A DNA stretch of 54,770 nucleotides from UBA1268 sp965662195. Lineage in GTDB: Bacteria > Planctomycetota > Planctomycetia > Pirellulales > UBA1268. Numbering within the stretch: the first letter of the stretch is position 1; each line of letters begins with the position of its first letter. The position numbers were made by a program, and so were the translations under genes. The stretch is from positions 1-54,770 of the forward strand of contig CBFIHA010000016.1 of assembly GCA_965662195.1 (NCBI GenBank), read 5' to 3'. Of this stretch, positions 1-8,173 are shown piece after piece. Below the pieces are notes generated by a model that made no database searches, was not told where the DNA came from, and was given only the letters and a program-made list of their open reading frames with translations.

Positions 1-73
1 TTCGCGCCGGGTGTAGTCGGTTGAATTCCGGCGTCGGGTGCGGTCAGTTGCTGAATGACTTCCTTTTTTGTAG

Positions 74-93
74 CGGAATTCGCCAGAATTCCG
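74..93. repeat. Perfect 8-bp inverted repeat (hairpin) downstream of uxaC
   Basis: Positions 74-81 (cggaattc) and 86-93 (gaattccg) form a perfect inverted repeat around a 4-nt loop (gcca). A T-run lies before it and an A-run after it, so the dyad can extend through a gtag bulge. A third gaattccg lies at 24-31. On both strands the T-run is on the wrong side for a simple intrinsic terminator, so mRNA 3'-end protection or an operator are both possible. Bases 1-127 show no gene. Confidence 0.5.
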
Positions 94-127
94 AAAAACC
101 GCTCGGGTTACCGATCCTCTCAGCCAC

Positions 128-1549
128 TCAATCTGAGTAATCTCCTGGCGGCATGCCAAAGAACTCAACGGCGTTGCCCAAGCAGATGTCACGCACCAGA
201 TTTTCCAGCAGCGGCATGTCAGCTGGTAGCAGGCCCTGCTCGACGTCGTCACCAAGCATCTGGCAGAGCAGCCGGCGGAAATATTCATGCCGGGGGTAGG
301 ACAGAAAACTCCGCGAGTCGGTCAGCATGCCGACGAAGGTTGAGAGCAGGCCGATTTGGGAGAGCGTGTCGATCTGCATCCGCATGCCGTCGAGCTGATC
401 GAGGAACCACCAGCCGCTGCCGAACTGAATCTTGCCGCGGATGCCGTCCCCCTGGAAGTTGCCGCAGGTCGCCGCCACACCATAGTTGTCGGCCGGGTTG
501 AGGTTGTAGAGCACCATCTTGGGCAGCTTGCCACGGCTGTCGAGCTCATCGAGATAAGCCACCAGCGGCCGCACCTGGGGAAAGTCACCGATCGAGTCAT
601 AGCCCGCGTCTGGGCCAAGGGCGGCAAAGCCACGGCTATTGGTGTTCCGCAGGGCCCCGACATGCAGCTGCTTGACCCAGCCCCGTTCGGCATCGAGTTC
701 ACCAAAGAACACCATCAGGTAGCCGCGGTAGGCCTCAAGGGCGGCCGGCTCAATCGGTTCGCCGCGACGGGCAGCGTCATAGACGGCGGCGGCCTCTTCT
801 TGCGTGCCACCTCGGCCAAAGCAGTGGTTGAGCCCATGGTCAGACAGCCGGCTGCCAAGCCGATGAAAAAACTCATGCCGGCTGGCGATCGCGGTCAGAA
901 AACCGTCAAAGCTGCTGCAGTCAACATCGGCTGCAGCAGACAGCCGCTCGACCCAGGGCCCAAACACCTCCGGCTGATCGACCGCCAGGGCCTTGTCAGG
1001 CCGGAAGGCGGGATAGACCCGCGTGGGCAGGTCGCCTGCGGCAATTGCTTGATGCTGGGCGAGGGTATCGCAGGGGTCGTCGGTGGTGCCGATCACCGCC
1101 ACCCGAAACTGGGCCAGCAGGGAATGGGCTGAGATTGCCTGCAATCGCTCGTTAGCCACCTGCCAGATCTCTTCGGCGGTCTGCTCACTGAGCACCTCAT
1201 CGATGCCAAAGACTCGGGAGAGTTCGAGGTGCGTCCAGTGCCAGAGCGGGTTTCGCAGCAGCCTCGGCATGGTGGCAGCATAGGCCTGGAACTTGTCACG
1301 TGGCGAGGCGTCACCGGTGATGTGGCTTTCTGGCACGCCGGCTGCCCGCAGGGCACGCCACTTGTAGTGATCGCCACCCAGCCAGACCTCCGTGAGGTTG
1401 TCCCAGCATTTGTTCTCAGCAATTTCTTGCGGGGAAAGGTGGCAGTGATAGTCATAGATCGGCTGCTCCGCCGCCGCTGCATAGAGCTGCCGGGCAGCAT
1501 CGGTCGTCAGCAGAAAGTCAGGATTGGTGACAGGGTTTTTGTGTCGCAT
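128..1549 (-). CDS. uxaC: Glucuronate (uronate) isomerase
   Basis: This enzyme interconverts D-glucuronate and D-fructuronate (and galacturonate and tagaturonate), the cytoplasmic entry step of hexuronate catabolism. The 473-residue product is full length for UxaC. The amidohydrolase-fold metal motif DYHCHLSP lies near residues 33-40 (His35, His37), followed by the family-typical KCWDNLTEVWLGGDHYKWR stretch. It is the last gene of a minus-strand run of four: its start lies 29 nt after the sulfatase stop, which suggests cotranscription. The context implies that the substrate is a uronic acid released from a sulfated polysaccharide. The family assignment is firm; the actual substrate is inferred from the neighbours. 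Confidence 0.95.
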   Translation of the reverse strand: MRHKNPVTNPDFLLTTDAARQLYAAAAEQPIYDYHCHLSPQEIAENKCWDNLTEVWLGGDHYKWRALRAAGVPESHITGDASPRDKFQAYAATMPRLLRNPLWHWTHLELSRVFGIDEVLSEQTAEEIWQVANERLQAISAHSLLAQFRVAVIGTTDDPCDTLAQHQAIAAGDLPTRVYPAFRPDKALAVDQPEVFGPWVERLSAAADVDCSSFDGFLTAIASRHEFFHRLGSRLSDHGLNHCFGRGGTQEEAAAVYDAARRGEPIEPAALEAYRGYLMVFFGELDAERGWVKQLHVGALRNTNSRGFAALGPDAGYDSIGDFPQVRPLVAYLDELDSRGKLPKMVLYNLNPADNYGVAATCGNFQGDGIRGKIQFGSGWWFLDQLDGMRMQIDTLSQIGLLSTFVGMLTDSRSFLSYPRHEYFRRLLCQMLGDDVEQGLLPADMPLLENLVRDICLGNAVEFFGMPPGDYSD

Positions 1550-1578
1550 GAATGTGGTTTCGTCGCTGGGTGAATGAT

Positions 1579-3123
1579 TCAGGAGTTGTCATTGCGGCCA
1601 ACCGGACGGTTTTCGGTGCCGCTGGTGCCAGTAAGGCTGTCACCCAGGGCCTCTCGATAGCGGTTAGCAATCGCTGTCAGGCGTGTGACCACCTCTGGGT
1701 GCTCGGCGGCGACGTCAGTGGTTTCGCCCCGGTCTGTTTCCAGATCAAACAGCGACAGGGGTAGTTCCCGCACGACATAGCCGTGTCGGCTGGCAATGCC
1801 ACTGATGCCGCTGTTGGTGATCGATTGCGGGGCCAGCCGTCCGTACCCAGCCGGCTTGCCATCGGTGCGGGTTTCGCCGTTGACCACCAGATAGCGATGG
1901 GGGAAGTGGAGCTTCCAGCGGCCGATACGAATCGCCTGCAGTTCGCTGCCGGCATAAAAGACGAGTCCGTCGCGGTCGGCCTTGGCGTCTGCCTCACCCA
2001 GTAAGACTGGGCCTACATCCAAGCCGTCGATTTTTTTTACAGGCAGCTGGGCGTCTGCGAGCTTGCAGAACGTGGGCAGCAGGTCGATCGACATCACGGG
2101 GGTGTCACAGTCCCGGCCAGCCGGGACTTTCCCGGGCCAGCGGGCGACCATCGGAACCCGCACGCCCCCCTCGAACGTCGTGAGCTTGCCGCCACGGAGC
2201 TCACCGGAACTGCCGGCATGGCTGCCGTAGCTGAGGAACGGGCCGTTGTCGTTGGTGAAGATCACCAGCGTGTTCTCTGCCAGCCCCAGCCGGTCGACGG
2301 CGTTGACGATCTCCCCGACCGACCAGTCGATCTCCTCGATGACGTCACCGTAGAGCCCCTTGGCCGACCGCCCCTGAAATCGATCAGAGGCAAAGATCGG
2401 TACGTGCGGCATCACATGGGGAACATAAAGAAAGAAGGGCCGCTTCTGGTTCTTTTCGATGAACTGTACTGCTCGCTCGGTGAACCGACGGGTGAACAGC
2501 TTTTGATCAGGGTCGGTCTCGATCACCTCGTCGCCGTCAAACAGGGGTAGGGGGGGCATCGAGTCGGCCAGCACCGGGTGGTACTTGGTGTTGTCATTGG
2601 AGTAGGGAATACCCAGCCACTCATCGAAGCCGTTCTTGGAAGGAGCGAAGAACGGGGGCAGCCCGAGGTGCCACTTGCCGAACATCGCCGTGGCATAGCC
2701 CTGCTGGCTGAGCAGTTCTGGCAGCAGTTCCTCGTCGGGGCTGATGCCCGTCGGACTCGTGTGATTCAGTGCCCCCTCGAGGCCGACCCGGTTGGCATAG
2801 CAGCCGGTCATCAGGGCTGCCCGGGAAGCGGTGCAGACGGCCTGGACCACATAGAAGTCGGTGAACCGCGTGCCCTCCTCGATCAACCGGTTGATGTTGG
2901 GCGTCTTGATTGGCGAGTCGGGCGTGAAGCCGGGCAGATCGCCCCAGCCCATGTCATCGGTGAAGATCAGCACGATGTTGGGCGGGGCGGCGGTGGCCGT
3001 GAGCGGCTTGCCAACAGCTGCAAAGACCGCCAATAGAAGGACCGCCACGAACAAGCGACTCAATTTGCGTTGTTCGCCTGGCTGCGGGCCGCAAACCAGG
3101 ACCCGACACACAAACGGCAGCAT
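1579..3123 (-). CDS. Secreted formylglycine-dependent sulfatase
   Basis: This 514-residue type I sulfatase is predicted to hydrolyse sulfate esters, probably on a polysaccharide. A long signal region ending near TATAA (residues 42-46) precedes the sulfatase domain. Asp56 and Asp57 of FTDDMGWGD and the DN of FTNDNGP are typical metal ligands. The activation motif C97-T-A-S-R101 has the cysteine that is converted to formylglycine. The start is supported by a gggagg ribosome site about 6 nt upstream. The protein carries an unusually long basic N-terminal region before the hydrophobic core. The gene lies between ldhA and uxaC on the same strand, so desulfation of a uronate-containing glycan is the natural reading. 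Planctomycetes are known for large sulfatase families; exact specificity cannot be read from the sequence. Confidence 0.93.
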   Translation of the reverse strand: MLPFVCRVLVCGPQPGEQRKLSRLFVAVLLLAVFAAVGKPLTATAAPPNIVLIFTDDMGWGDLPGFTPDSPIKTPNINRLIEEGTRFTDFYVVQAVCTASRAALMTGCYANRVGLEGALNHTSPTGISPDEELLPELLSQQGYATAMFGKWHLGLPPFFAPSKNGFDEWLGIPYSNDNTKYHPVLADSMPPLPLFDGDEVIETDPDQKLFTRRFTERAVQFIEKNQKRPFFLYVPHVMPHVPIFASDRFQGRSAKGLYGDVIEEIDWSVGEIVNAVDRLGLAENTLVIFTNDNGPFLSYGSHAGSSGELRGGKLTTFEGGVRVPMVARWPGKVPAGRDCDTPVMSIDLLPTFCKLADAQLPVKKIDGLDVGPVLLGEADAKADRDGLVFYAGSELQAIRIGRWKLHFPHRYLVVNGETRTDGKPAGYGRLAPQSITNSGISGIASRHGYVVRELPLSLFDLETDRGETTDVAAEHPEVVTRLTAIANRYREALGDSLTGTSGTENRPVGRNDNS

Positions 3124-3185
3124 GATCTCCCTCCCATTGTGATCGTCGGCCGACAGCCCAGTGTGGTCTGCGGCAATACCACGTT

Positions 3186-4187
3186 CTACCCCATTGCCAC
3201 GACCGTTTCGAGTGGTTCACCGCGGGTGAAGTGCTGCAGGTTGCGAACCGTCTGGCTGGCGATCGCCTCGAGGGCATCGCGGGTGAAGAAGGCCTGGTGG
3301 GCGGTGACCACGACGTTCGGGAAGGTGAGCAGCCGCATGAAGAGATCGTCCTGAATTACCGTGCCGCTCTTGTCGTCGAAAAAGAGGTCGGCCTCCTCTT
3401 CGTAGACGTCGAGGCCAAGGCTGCCGATCTGGCCCTGCTTGAGCCCCTCAATCACCGCGCCGGTGTCGACCAGCCCGCCCCGGCTGGTGTTGATCAGCAT
3501 CGCCCCTGGCTGCATCAGGTTGATTCGCTCGGCGTTGATCAGATGGTAGGTGGCCGGCAGCAACGGGCAGTGGAGGCTGACGATGCGGCTCTGCTGCAGG
3601 AGTTCATCGAGCGGCAGATAGACAACACCCCGGTCGACGAGTTTGTTGTCGGCATGCAGATCATGGGCGAGCACCCGGCAGCCGAAGCCGAGCAGAATCT
3701 CAGCGACGCAGCGGCCGATCTTGCCGGTACCAATCACCCCGGCGGTGCGGCCATGCAGGTCGAAGCCGAGCAGGCCCTCGAGGGCGAAGTTGCCCTCACG
3801 AACCCGGTTATAGGCCTTGTGCAGCCTGCGGTTGAGCATCAGCACAAGGCCGACTGTGTGCTCTGCCACAGCGTGGGGTGAATACTCGGGCACCCGGACC
3901 ACCGGGATGCCGTGGGCCTCGGTCGCCTGCAGATCGACCTGATTAAAGCCGGCACACCGCAGGCAGATCAGCTTCACGCCAATGGTTGCCAGCGTTTCGA
4001 TGCAGGCGGCATCGAGTGTGTCGTTGACAAAGCAGCAGACGGCGGTCGCCCCTTCGGCCAGCCGAGCGGTCTCGGCCCGCAACGGCTCGGAGAACCACCG
4101 CCACTCGACTGACGCACCGGCAGTCTCGGCCGCGGCTTCGAGAAACTGTTGGTCGTATGGTTTCACCGAAAAGGCGGCGACGATCAT
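3186..4187 (-). CDS. ldhA: D-lactate dehydrogenase-like 2-hydroxyacid dehydrogenase
   Basis: This 333-residue NAD-dependent D-2-hydroxyacid dehydrogenase resembles fermentative D-lactate dehydrogenase along its whole length. The LRCAGFN segment lies near residues 76-82, the nucleotide-binding VIGTGKIG near 151-158, then NTSRGG (catalytic Arg), DVYEEE (Glu) and TAHQAF (His). An open frame extends 208 codons further upstream, but that is a shadow of the neighbouring gene. The chosen ATG at 4187 follows ggagaa by about 7 nt and gives the normal family length of about 330. Its position between a beta-helix protein and a sulfatase is unusual for a purely fermentative enzyme. Its in vivo substrate may instead be another 2-keto or 2-hydroxy acid of sugar-acid catabolism. 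Confidence 0.9.
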   Translation of the reverse strand: MIVAAFSVKPYDQQFLEAAAETAGASVEWRWFSEPLRAETARLAEGATAVCCFVNDTLDAACIETLATIGVKLICLRCAGFNQVDLQATEAHGIPVVRVPEYSPHAVAEHTVGLVLMLNRRLHKAYNRVREGNFALEGLLGFDLHGRTAGVIGTGKIGRCVAEILLGFGCRVLAHDLHADNKLVDRGVVYLPLDELLQQSRIVSLHCPLLPATYHLINAERINLMQPGAMLINTSRGGLVDTGAVIEGLKQGQIGSLGLDVYEEEADLFFDDKSGTVIQDDLFMRLLTFPNVVVTAHQAFFTRDALEAIASQTVRNLQHFTRGEPLETVVAMG

Positions 4188-4236
4188 CGGGCGTTCTCCA
4201 GGGTGCGATGGCAGTGGTGTGGATGCTTCGGTTGGA

Positions 4237-6309
4237 TCACTTGTCAAACGAGATCGGTTCGACCTGGCGGGCGACCGGCCAGCTGGCTCGGCGGGGATCG
4301 TCATAGAGCCCCATCCGGTCGAAAGCCAGCGGCTCAAAGCCGATCTGGCTTGCCGCCGACGGGTCTTTGAAGAGCACTCCCGTCGGCCGGCCTTCGCCGT
4401 CGGTCTGCAGGCGGGCCCAGTTGGGATCGTCGTCGAAGACCAGGTTGTCCTCGACTGTCTGGTAGCTGCGGGTGCCCTTATGCAGGTCATCCCAGCGGCC
4501 GCCAACACTGATGTTTCGCAGCAAGGCGTTCCGCTTGGGGATGTTCGGCTCATCCTCCAGCGTGCCGGCCAGGGTGGGGTATCGCTGCTTCCAGAGTTCG
4601 CTGCCGACTGGCATCGCCGCAAACCGGGTGCGGAGTGTGCCCTGGGGATCATCCGTGGCCGCCTTCTGCCAGCCCATGCCCCGGTTGTCGATGTGGACCG
4701 ACGGGTGGCAGTCGAGAAAGAGATTGTTGGCGACCAGATTGTCGTCACCGCCACCGATGAAGACCGCCCGGGAGCACCGCTGGAACAGGTTGCCCTCGAT
4801 GGTGTGGCCACAGTGCTGGTCGTCGAGATAGATCGTCATGCCACCGTGGCCGGTCGCACCGACGATGTCATGCCAATAGTTCCCTCGCAGCACGTTGCCC
4901 CGCTGCGTCCAGTCGCGGCCGACGTAATAGGCCCCGGCGTCGCCGCTCTCGGCGACAACATTGTGGACTTCATTACCCGCCACAAGGTGCTCGTTGCCAC
5001 CCGCTGATATGGCCAGATGGGGACCGTGGTGAATCAGGTTGCGGACGATCTTGTTGCCGACACCCGAGACCGAGATACCGGCCCGATAGGTCCGCGCCCG
5101 CCGCGAGTAGCGAAAGACGTGGTTGTTTCCGGCAGTGTGGCTCGCTGAGGTCAGGGTCTTGCGGTCGCCCCCGGCCATGCCGATGCCGCCGGTACCGCAG
5201 TCGTGGATGTCGCAGCCATAGACGGTGTGCCGCTGGCCACCCGAGACCGATACGGCAGAGTGCCCGATGTTCCGAATGGTGCAGCCGACAAGCTGGCAGT
5301 TGTTGCCGCCGGTGATTCGCACGGCCGTGCCCCGGCAGGCTTCGAGGGTGAAGCCTTGAAACCGGACATGGCTGACGTCGGCTGCCCGCAGCACCCCCTC
5401 GCCCATCGAGAGCACCGTCGTCGCCAAGTCGGCCGAAGCACCACCCGGCGGCCAGAAGTAGAGCCGGCCGGCTTTGCGGTCGAGGTAGTACTCGCCGGGT
5501 GCGTCGAGCTCACAGAGCAAGTTGGCGGCATACCAGCGGGCCCGGTTGGCGGTGATACCGTACTGCGGCTTGACCGTTTCAGATCGCAACAAGGCTCCGG
5601 TCTCGGCTGCGATGCCCGTGAGCGGTTCAAAGAGTTCTGCCCAGTCGTGATGCCAATAGGCGAACACCCAGGGGTCGGCCTCGTTCTGCCACTGTTTCGT
5701 GCGGTCGGTATCTGGGAGGAGCGTGGTGGCGTTGATGACTTTTTTCAGCCCACGAAAACCTTCATTCGGCCAGCGGGCCAGGCTCATCGGCCGATTCTGA
5801 AAGAACAGTTCCGCCACCGCCGGCGGGTTTGGCCCAGCGAAGCCGTGGACTTTCAGCGTGCCATAGTCGCCAATGCCCTGGCCTCTCAGGTCAGCCACCC
5901 GGACCGCCTGCCTGGCGACCTCAGGCAGCCGGGCGAGGACTTGCTGATCGGTAACCGGCTGCCAGCCGGTCACGGTGCGGCCGGCGGTGAAATGCACCGG
6001 CTGGCCGGCAGCTGCCATGTAGGTGACCGGTCCCGCCTCGCTGCCGGAATCTTGTTTGGAGAAAGAGACTGGGCTGTTGAAAAAGTAGGTTCCCCTGCCA
6101 AAAGCGACCATCACTGGGCCGGTGATGCCTTCACCGCGGAGCTGCCGAATCCGGTCGCGGGCACCGGCCAGGCTGGCCAGGGGGGCCTCGCGGCTGCCTG
6201 CGGCGGCGTCGTCTCCTGAGGGCAGGACAAAGAGCCGGGTTTCAGCAGCCGGAAGTGACAGTGAACCGCAGCACAGCAGGACCGCGAGAAACAGACCGAG
6301 TGAACGCAT
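4237..6309 (-). CDS. Secreted right-handed parallel beta-helix protein
   Basis: This 690-residue protein probably acts on, or binds, a polysaccharide outside the cytoplasm. The chosen start (6309) places a clean signal peptide at residues 1-22 (MRSLGLFLAV... ending LPAAE); an open frame extends 65 codons upstream but would bury it. The N-terminal part (LFVLPSGDDAAAGS, then APLASLAGARDRIRQL) is typical of planctomycete and bacteroidete beta-helix proteins. The central part has repeated short turns (GNNCQLVGCTIRNIG, QRHTVYGCDIHDCG, GGNEHLVAGNEV, DDNLVANNLFLDC), as in pectate-lyase-like folds. It is the first gene of the minus-strand sulfatase/uronate run, 49 nt before ldhA. No catalytic residues could be assigned, so lyase, hydrolase or binding protein all remain possible. 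Confidence 0.85.
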   Translation of the reverse strand: MRSLGLFLAVLLCCGSLSLPAAETRLFVLPSGDDAAAGSREAPLASLAGARDRIRQLRGEGITGPVMVAFGRGTYFFNSPVSFSKQDSGSEAGPVTYMAAAGQPVHFTAGRTVTGWQPVTDQQVLARLPEVARQAVRVADLRGQGIGDYGTLKVHGFAGPNPPAVAELFFQNRPMSLARWPNEGFRGLKKVINATTLLPDTDRTKQWQNEADPWVFAYWHHDWAELFEPLTGIAAETGALLRSETVKPQYGITANRARWYAANLLCELDAPGEYYLDRKAGRLYFWPPGGASADLATTVLSMGEGVLRAADVSHVRFQGFTLEACRGTAVRITGGNNCQLVGCTIRNIGHSAVSVSGGQRHTVYGCDIHDCGTGGIGMAGGDRKTLTSASHTAGNNHVFRYSRRARTYRAGISVSGVGNKIVRNLIHHGPHLAISAGGNEHLVAGNEVHNVVAESGDAGAYYVGRDWTQRGNVLRGNYWHDIVGATGHGGMTIYLDDQHCGHTIEGNLFQRCSRAVFIGGGDDNLVANNLFLDCHPSVHIDNRGMGWQKAATDDPQGTLRTRFAAMPVGSELWKQRYPTLAGTLEDEPNIPKRNALLRNISVGGRWDDLHKGTRSYQTVEDNLVFDDDPNWARLQTDGEGRPTGVLFKDPSAASQIGFEPLAFDRMGLYDDPRRASWPVARQVEPISFDK

Positions 6310-6414
6310 GGAGGCACCGAGTGAATGAGGCAGGGGTTGTCGGCCGAAGTGTATCAGCCATGCCACGAGGGCTGGTGTTTGAAAGGTGTGGGTTCGATCT
6401 GCGATGCTTCGCCC

Positions 6415-7983
6415 ATGTCGTCGCTGCCGCCACTGATCGAGAGCCTGCTGGACTCCGCTGCCTATCCTCACCCGACCGGTCCGATCAAGCTGGTTGAGAC
6501 GCACATCTCGTGGGTGTTTTTAACTGGCGACTATGCCTACAAGCTGAAGAAGCCGGTAAGCCTGGGGTTTCTTGATTTCTCAACGCTCCAGGCACGGCGG
6601 GCCTGCTGTGAGGAAGAATTGCGGCTGAACGGTCGGTTTGCACCAGAACTCTATCTTGCCAGCGTGCCGATCACCGGGCCGGCTGGGCGGCCGCAGGTTG
6701 AGGGTGCAGGCGAGCCAATTGAATGGGCCGTCAAACTGCGGCAGTTCAATGAGGCTGACCAGCTTGATCGCCTGCTGGAGGCAGGGAAGCTGTCGGCAGC
6801 CGACTGTGAACAGCTGGCAGGTGAAATCGCCGGCGTCGCAGAGCGACTGGCCGTGGCTGACCCTCAGCAGCCGTGGGGCAGCCCGCAGCTTTTCCTGTCG
6901 ACCGTTGAACTCAATCTCGGGCAGTTGGTCTCAGCCCGCCCCGAAACTGCTGGGCGGGCTGAGCGGCTGCGAGGCTGGCTGGCTGCTGAATTGGCTGTCA
7001 GGGCAGGCCTGCTGGAAGACCGCCGTCAGGCTGGCAAGGTCCGCGAGTGCCATGGTGATCTGCATCTGGCCAACATTGTGATGCACGAGGGCAAGCCGGT
7101 TGCCTTTGACGGCATTGAGTTCAACGAGTCACTCCGGTGGATCGACGTGGCGAGCGACGTTGCCTTCTTGGTGATGGATCTGCATGCCCGAGGCCGGCCC
7201 GATCTGGCGGCTCGCGTCACCAGCGGCTGGCTGGAGGCGGCAGACGACCATGCGGCGGCCGCCGTCATGCCGCTGTTCACGGTCTATCGGGCCATCGTGC
7301 GGGCCGCAGTGGCGGCTATTCGGCGGAAACAGGCCAGTGAAGTAGGAAACCAAACAGTTGTCGTGAAGATGGATCACGAAAGTGATCGCTACCTCGACCT
7401 CGCTGACCACTTGGCCAGACCCAGGCAGCCCGCACTCTTTGTGACCAGCGGCATTTCTGGGTCTGGCAAGACCACGGTGGCGGGGCAGGTCATCGAGCGT
7501 TGTGGTGCTATTCGCATTCGCAGTGATGTGGAACGCAAGCGGCTGGCTGGGCTGCGTCCGACGGAGCGGCCAGCTGATGATGCGGCAGCGGCGCGGCTTT
7601 ATTCCGCCGCGATGACCGGGCGGGTCTATCGGCGACTCGCCGAGCTTGCCAGCCTGCTGCTGGACGCGGGCCAGAGCGTAGTCGTTGATGCCACCTGCCT
7701 GCGGCGGGCCCAGCGGATGGTATTCGCAGAGCTGGCCATCAAAAAGCAGGTGCCGCTGACGTGGCTCGTCTGCGCGCTGCCGCCGACGGAGGCCAAGCGG
7801 CGCATCGTGGATCGGCAGGCGGCGGGGAATGACGCGTCGGACGCCTCAGTGGTGGTCGTCCGTAATCAGCTGGCAGCCTGTGAGCCGATCGACCCCTCGG
7901 AGTATGCGGGGGAGGCTCAATCCCGGGTCATTCAGGTCAATGACATCACGAAACCCATCGACGATCTGTTGGATGAGTGCTGA
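6415..7983 (+). CDS. APH-like kinase domain fused to P-loop kinase domain
   Basis: This 522-residue two-domain cytoplasmic protein belongs to the group often annotated as bifunctional aminoglycoside phosphotransferase/ATP-binding protein. Residues about 25-330 are protein-kinase-like: the Brenner-type catalytic motif HGDLHLAN lies at 213-220, followed by FDGIEFN (231-237) supplying the metal-binding Asp. Residues about 340-520 are a small P-loop kinase with Walker A GISGSGKTT (346-354) and a DATC segment. The substrates of such fusions are unknown; resistance to an aminoglycoside is not implied. It diverges from the beta-helix gene across 105 bp. The start was set at the ATG just before SSLPPLIESL; no strong ribosome site is visible and an upstream ATG at 6325 is possible. 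Confidence 0.85.
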   Translation: MSSLPPLIESLLDSAAYPHPTGPIKLVETHISWVFLTGDYAYKLKKPVSLGFLDFSTLQARRACCEEELRLNGRFAPELYLASVPITGPAGRPQVEGAGEPIEWAVKLRQFNEADQLDRLLEAGKLSAADCEQLAGEIAGVAERLAVADPQQPWGSPQLFLSTVELNLGQLVSARPETAGRAERLRGWLAAELAVRAGLLEDRRQAGKVRECHGDLHLANIVMHEGKPVAFDGIEFNESLRWIDVASDVAFLVMDLHARGRPDLAARVTSGWLEAADDHAAAAVMPLFTVYRAIVRAAVAAIRRKQASEVGNQTVVVKMDHESDRYLDLADHLARPRQPALFVTSGISGSGKTTVAGQVIERCGAIRIRSDVERKRLAGLRPTERPADDAAAARLYSAAMTGRVYRRLAELASLLLDAGQSVVVDATCLRRAQRMVFAELAIKKQVPLTWLVCALPPTEAKRRIVDRQAAGNDASDASVVVVRNQLAACEPIDPSEYAGEAQSRVIQVNDITKPIDDLLDEC

Positions 7984-8026
7984 GAAGTTTGCCTCGGTCT
8001 GCTGCCTCAGGTGTTACCGCACAGCT

Positions 8027-8067
8027 TCACCCGCATTTGCGGGTAAAGGATTATGGATGGCTTTTTT
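8027..8067. repeat. Copy A of a dispersed hairpin repeat
   Basis: A 41-bp unit: a perfect 7-bp hairpin (acccgca-tt-tgcgggt, 8029-8044), a purine-rich link, then ggcttttt. It is clearly similar to 25071-25109. The outer stem pair is A-T here and G-C in the other copy, so pairing is preserved by compensatory change. It lies between the APH/P-loop gene and the permease gene and may serve as a weak terminator on the plus strand, although the T-run is about 16 nt after the stem. Confidence 0.6.
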
Positions 8068-8173
8068 CCCGGGCAGCTAGACTGGCCCGCCTTCGAAAGA
8101 TTTTGCCGGGGGAAGGGTGATCCCGAAATCCTCCGCCAAGTTGTCTGTCTCGGCCACCAGCTGGAGTAGCAGC

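Noticed and set aside
356..1132. 258-residue plus-strand ORF opposite uxaC
   Set aside because: It is the antisense shadow of a clearly conserved gene in GC-rich DNA, with no recognisable domain.
3186..4811. 541-residue open frame
   Set aside because: The first 208 codons overlap the beta-helix gene in another frame and are Arg/Ser-rich; homology begins at the ATG at 4187.
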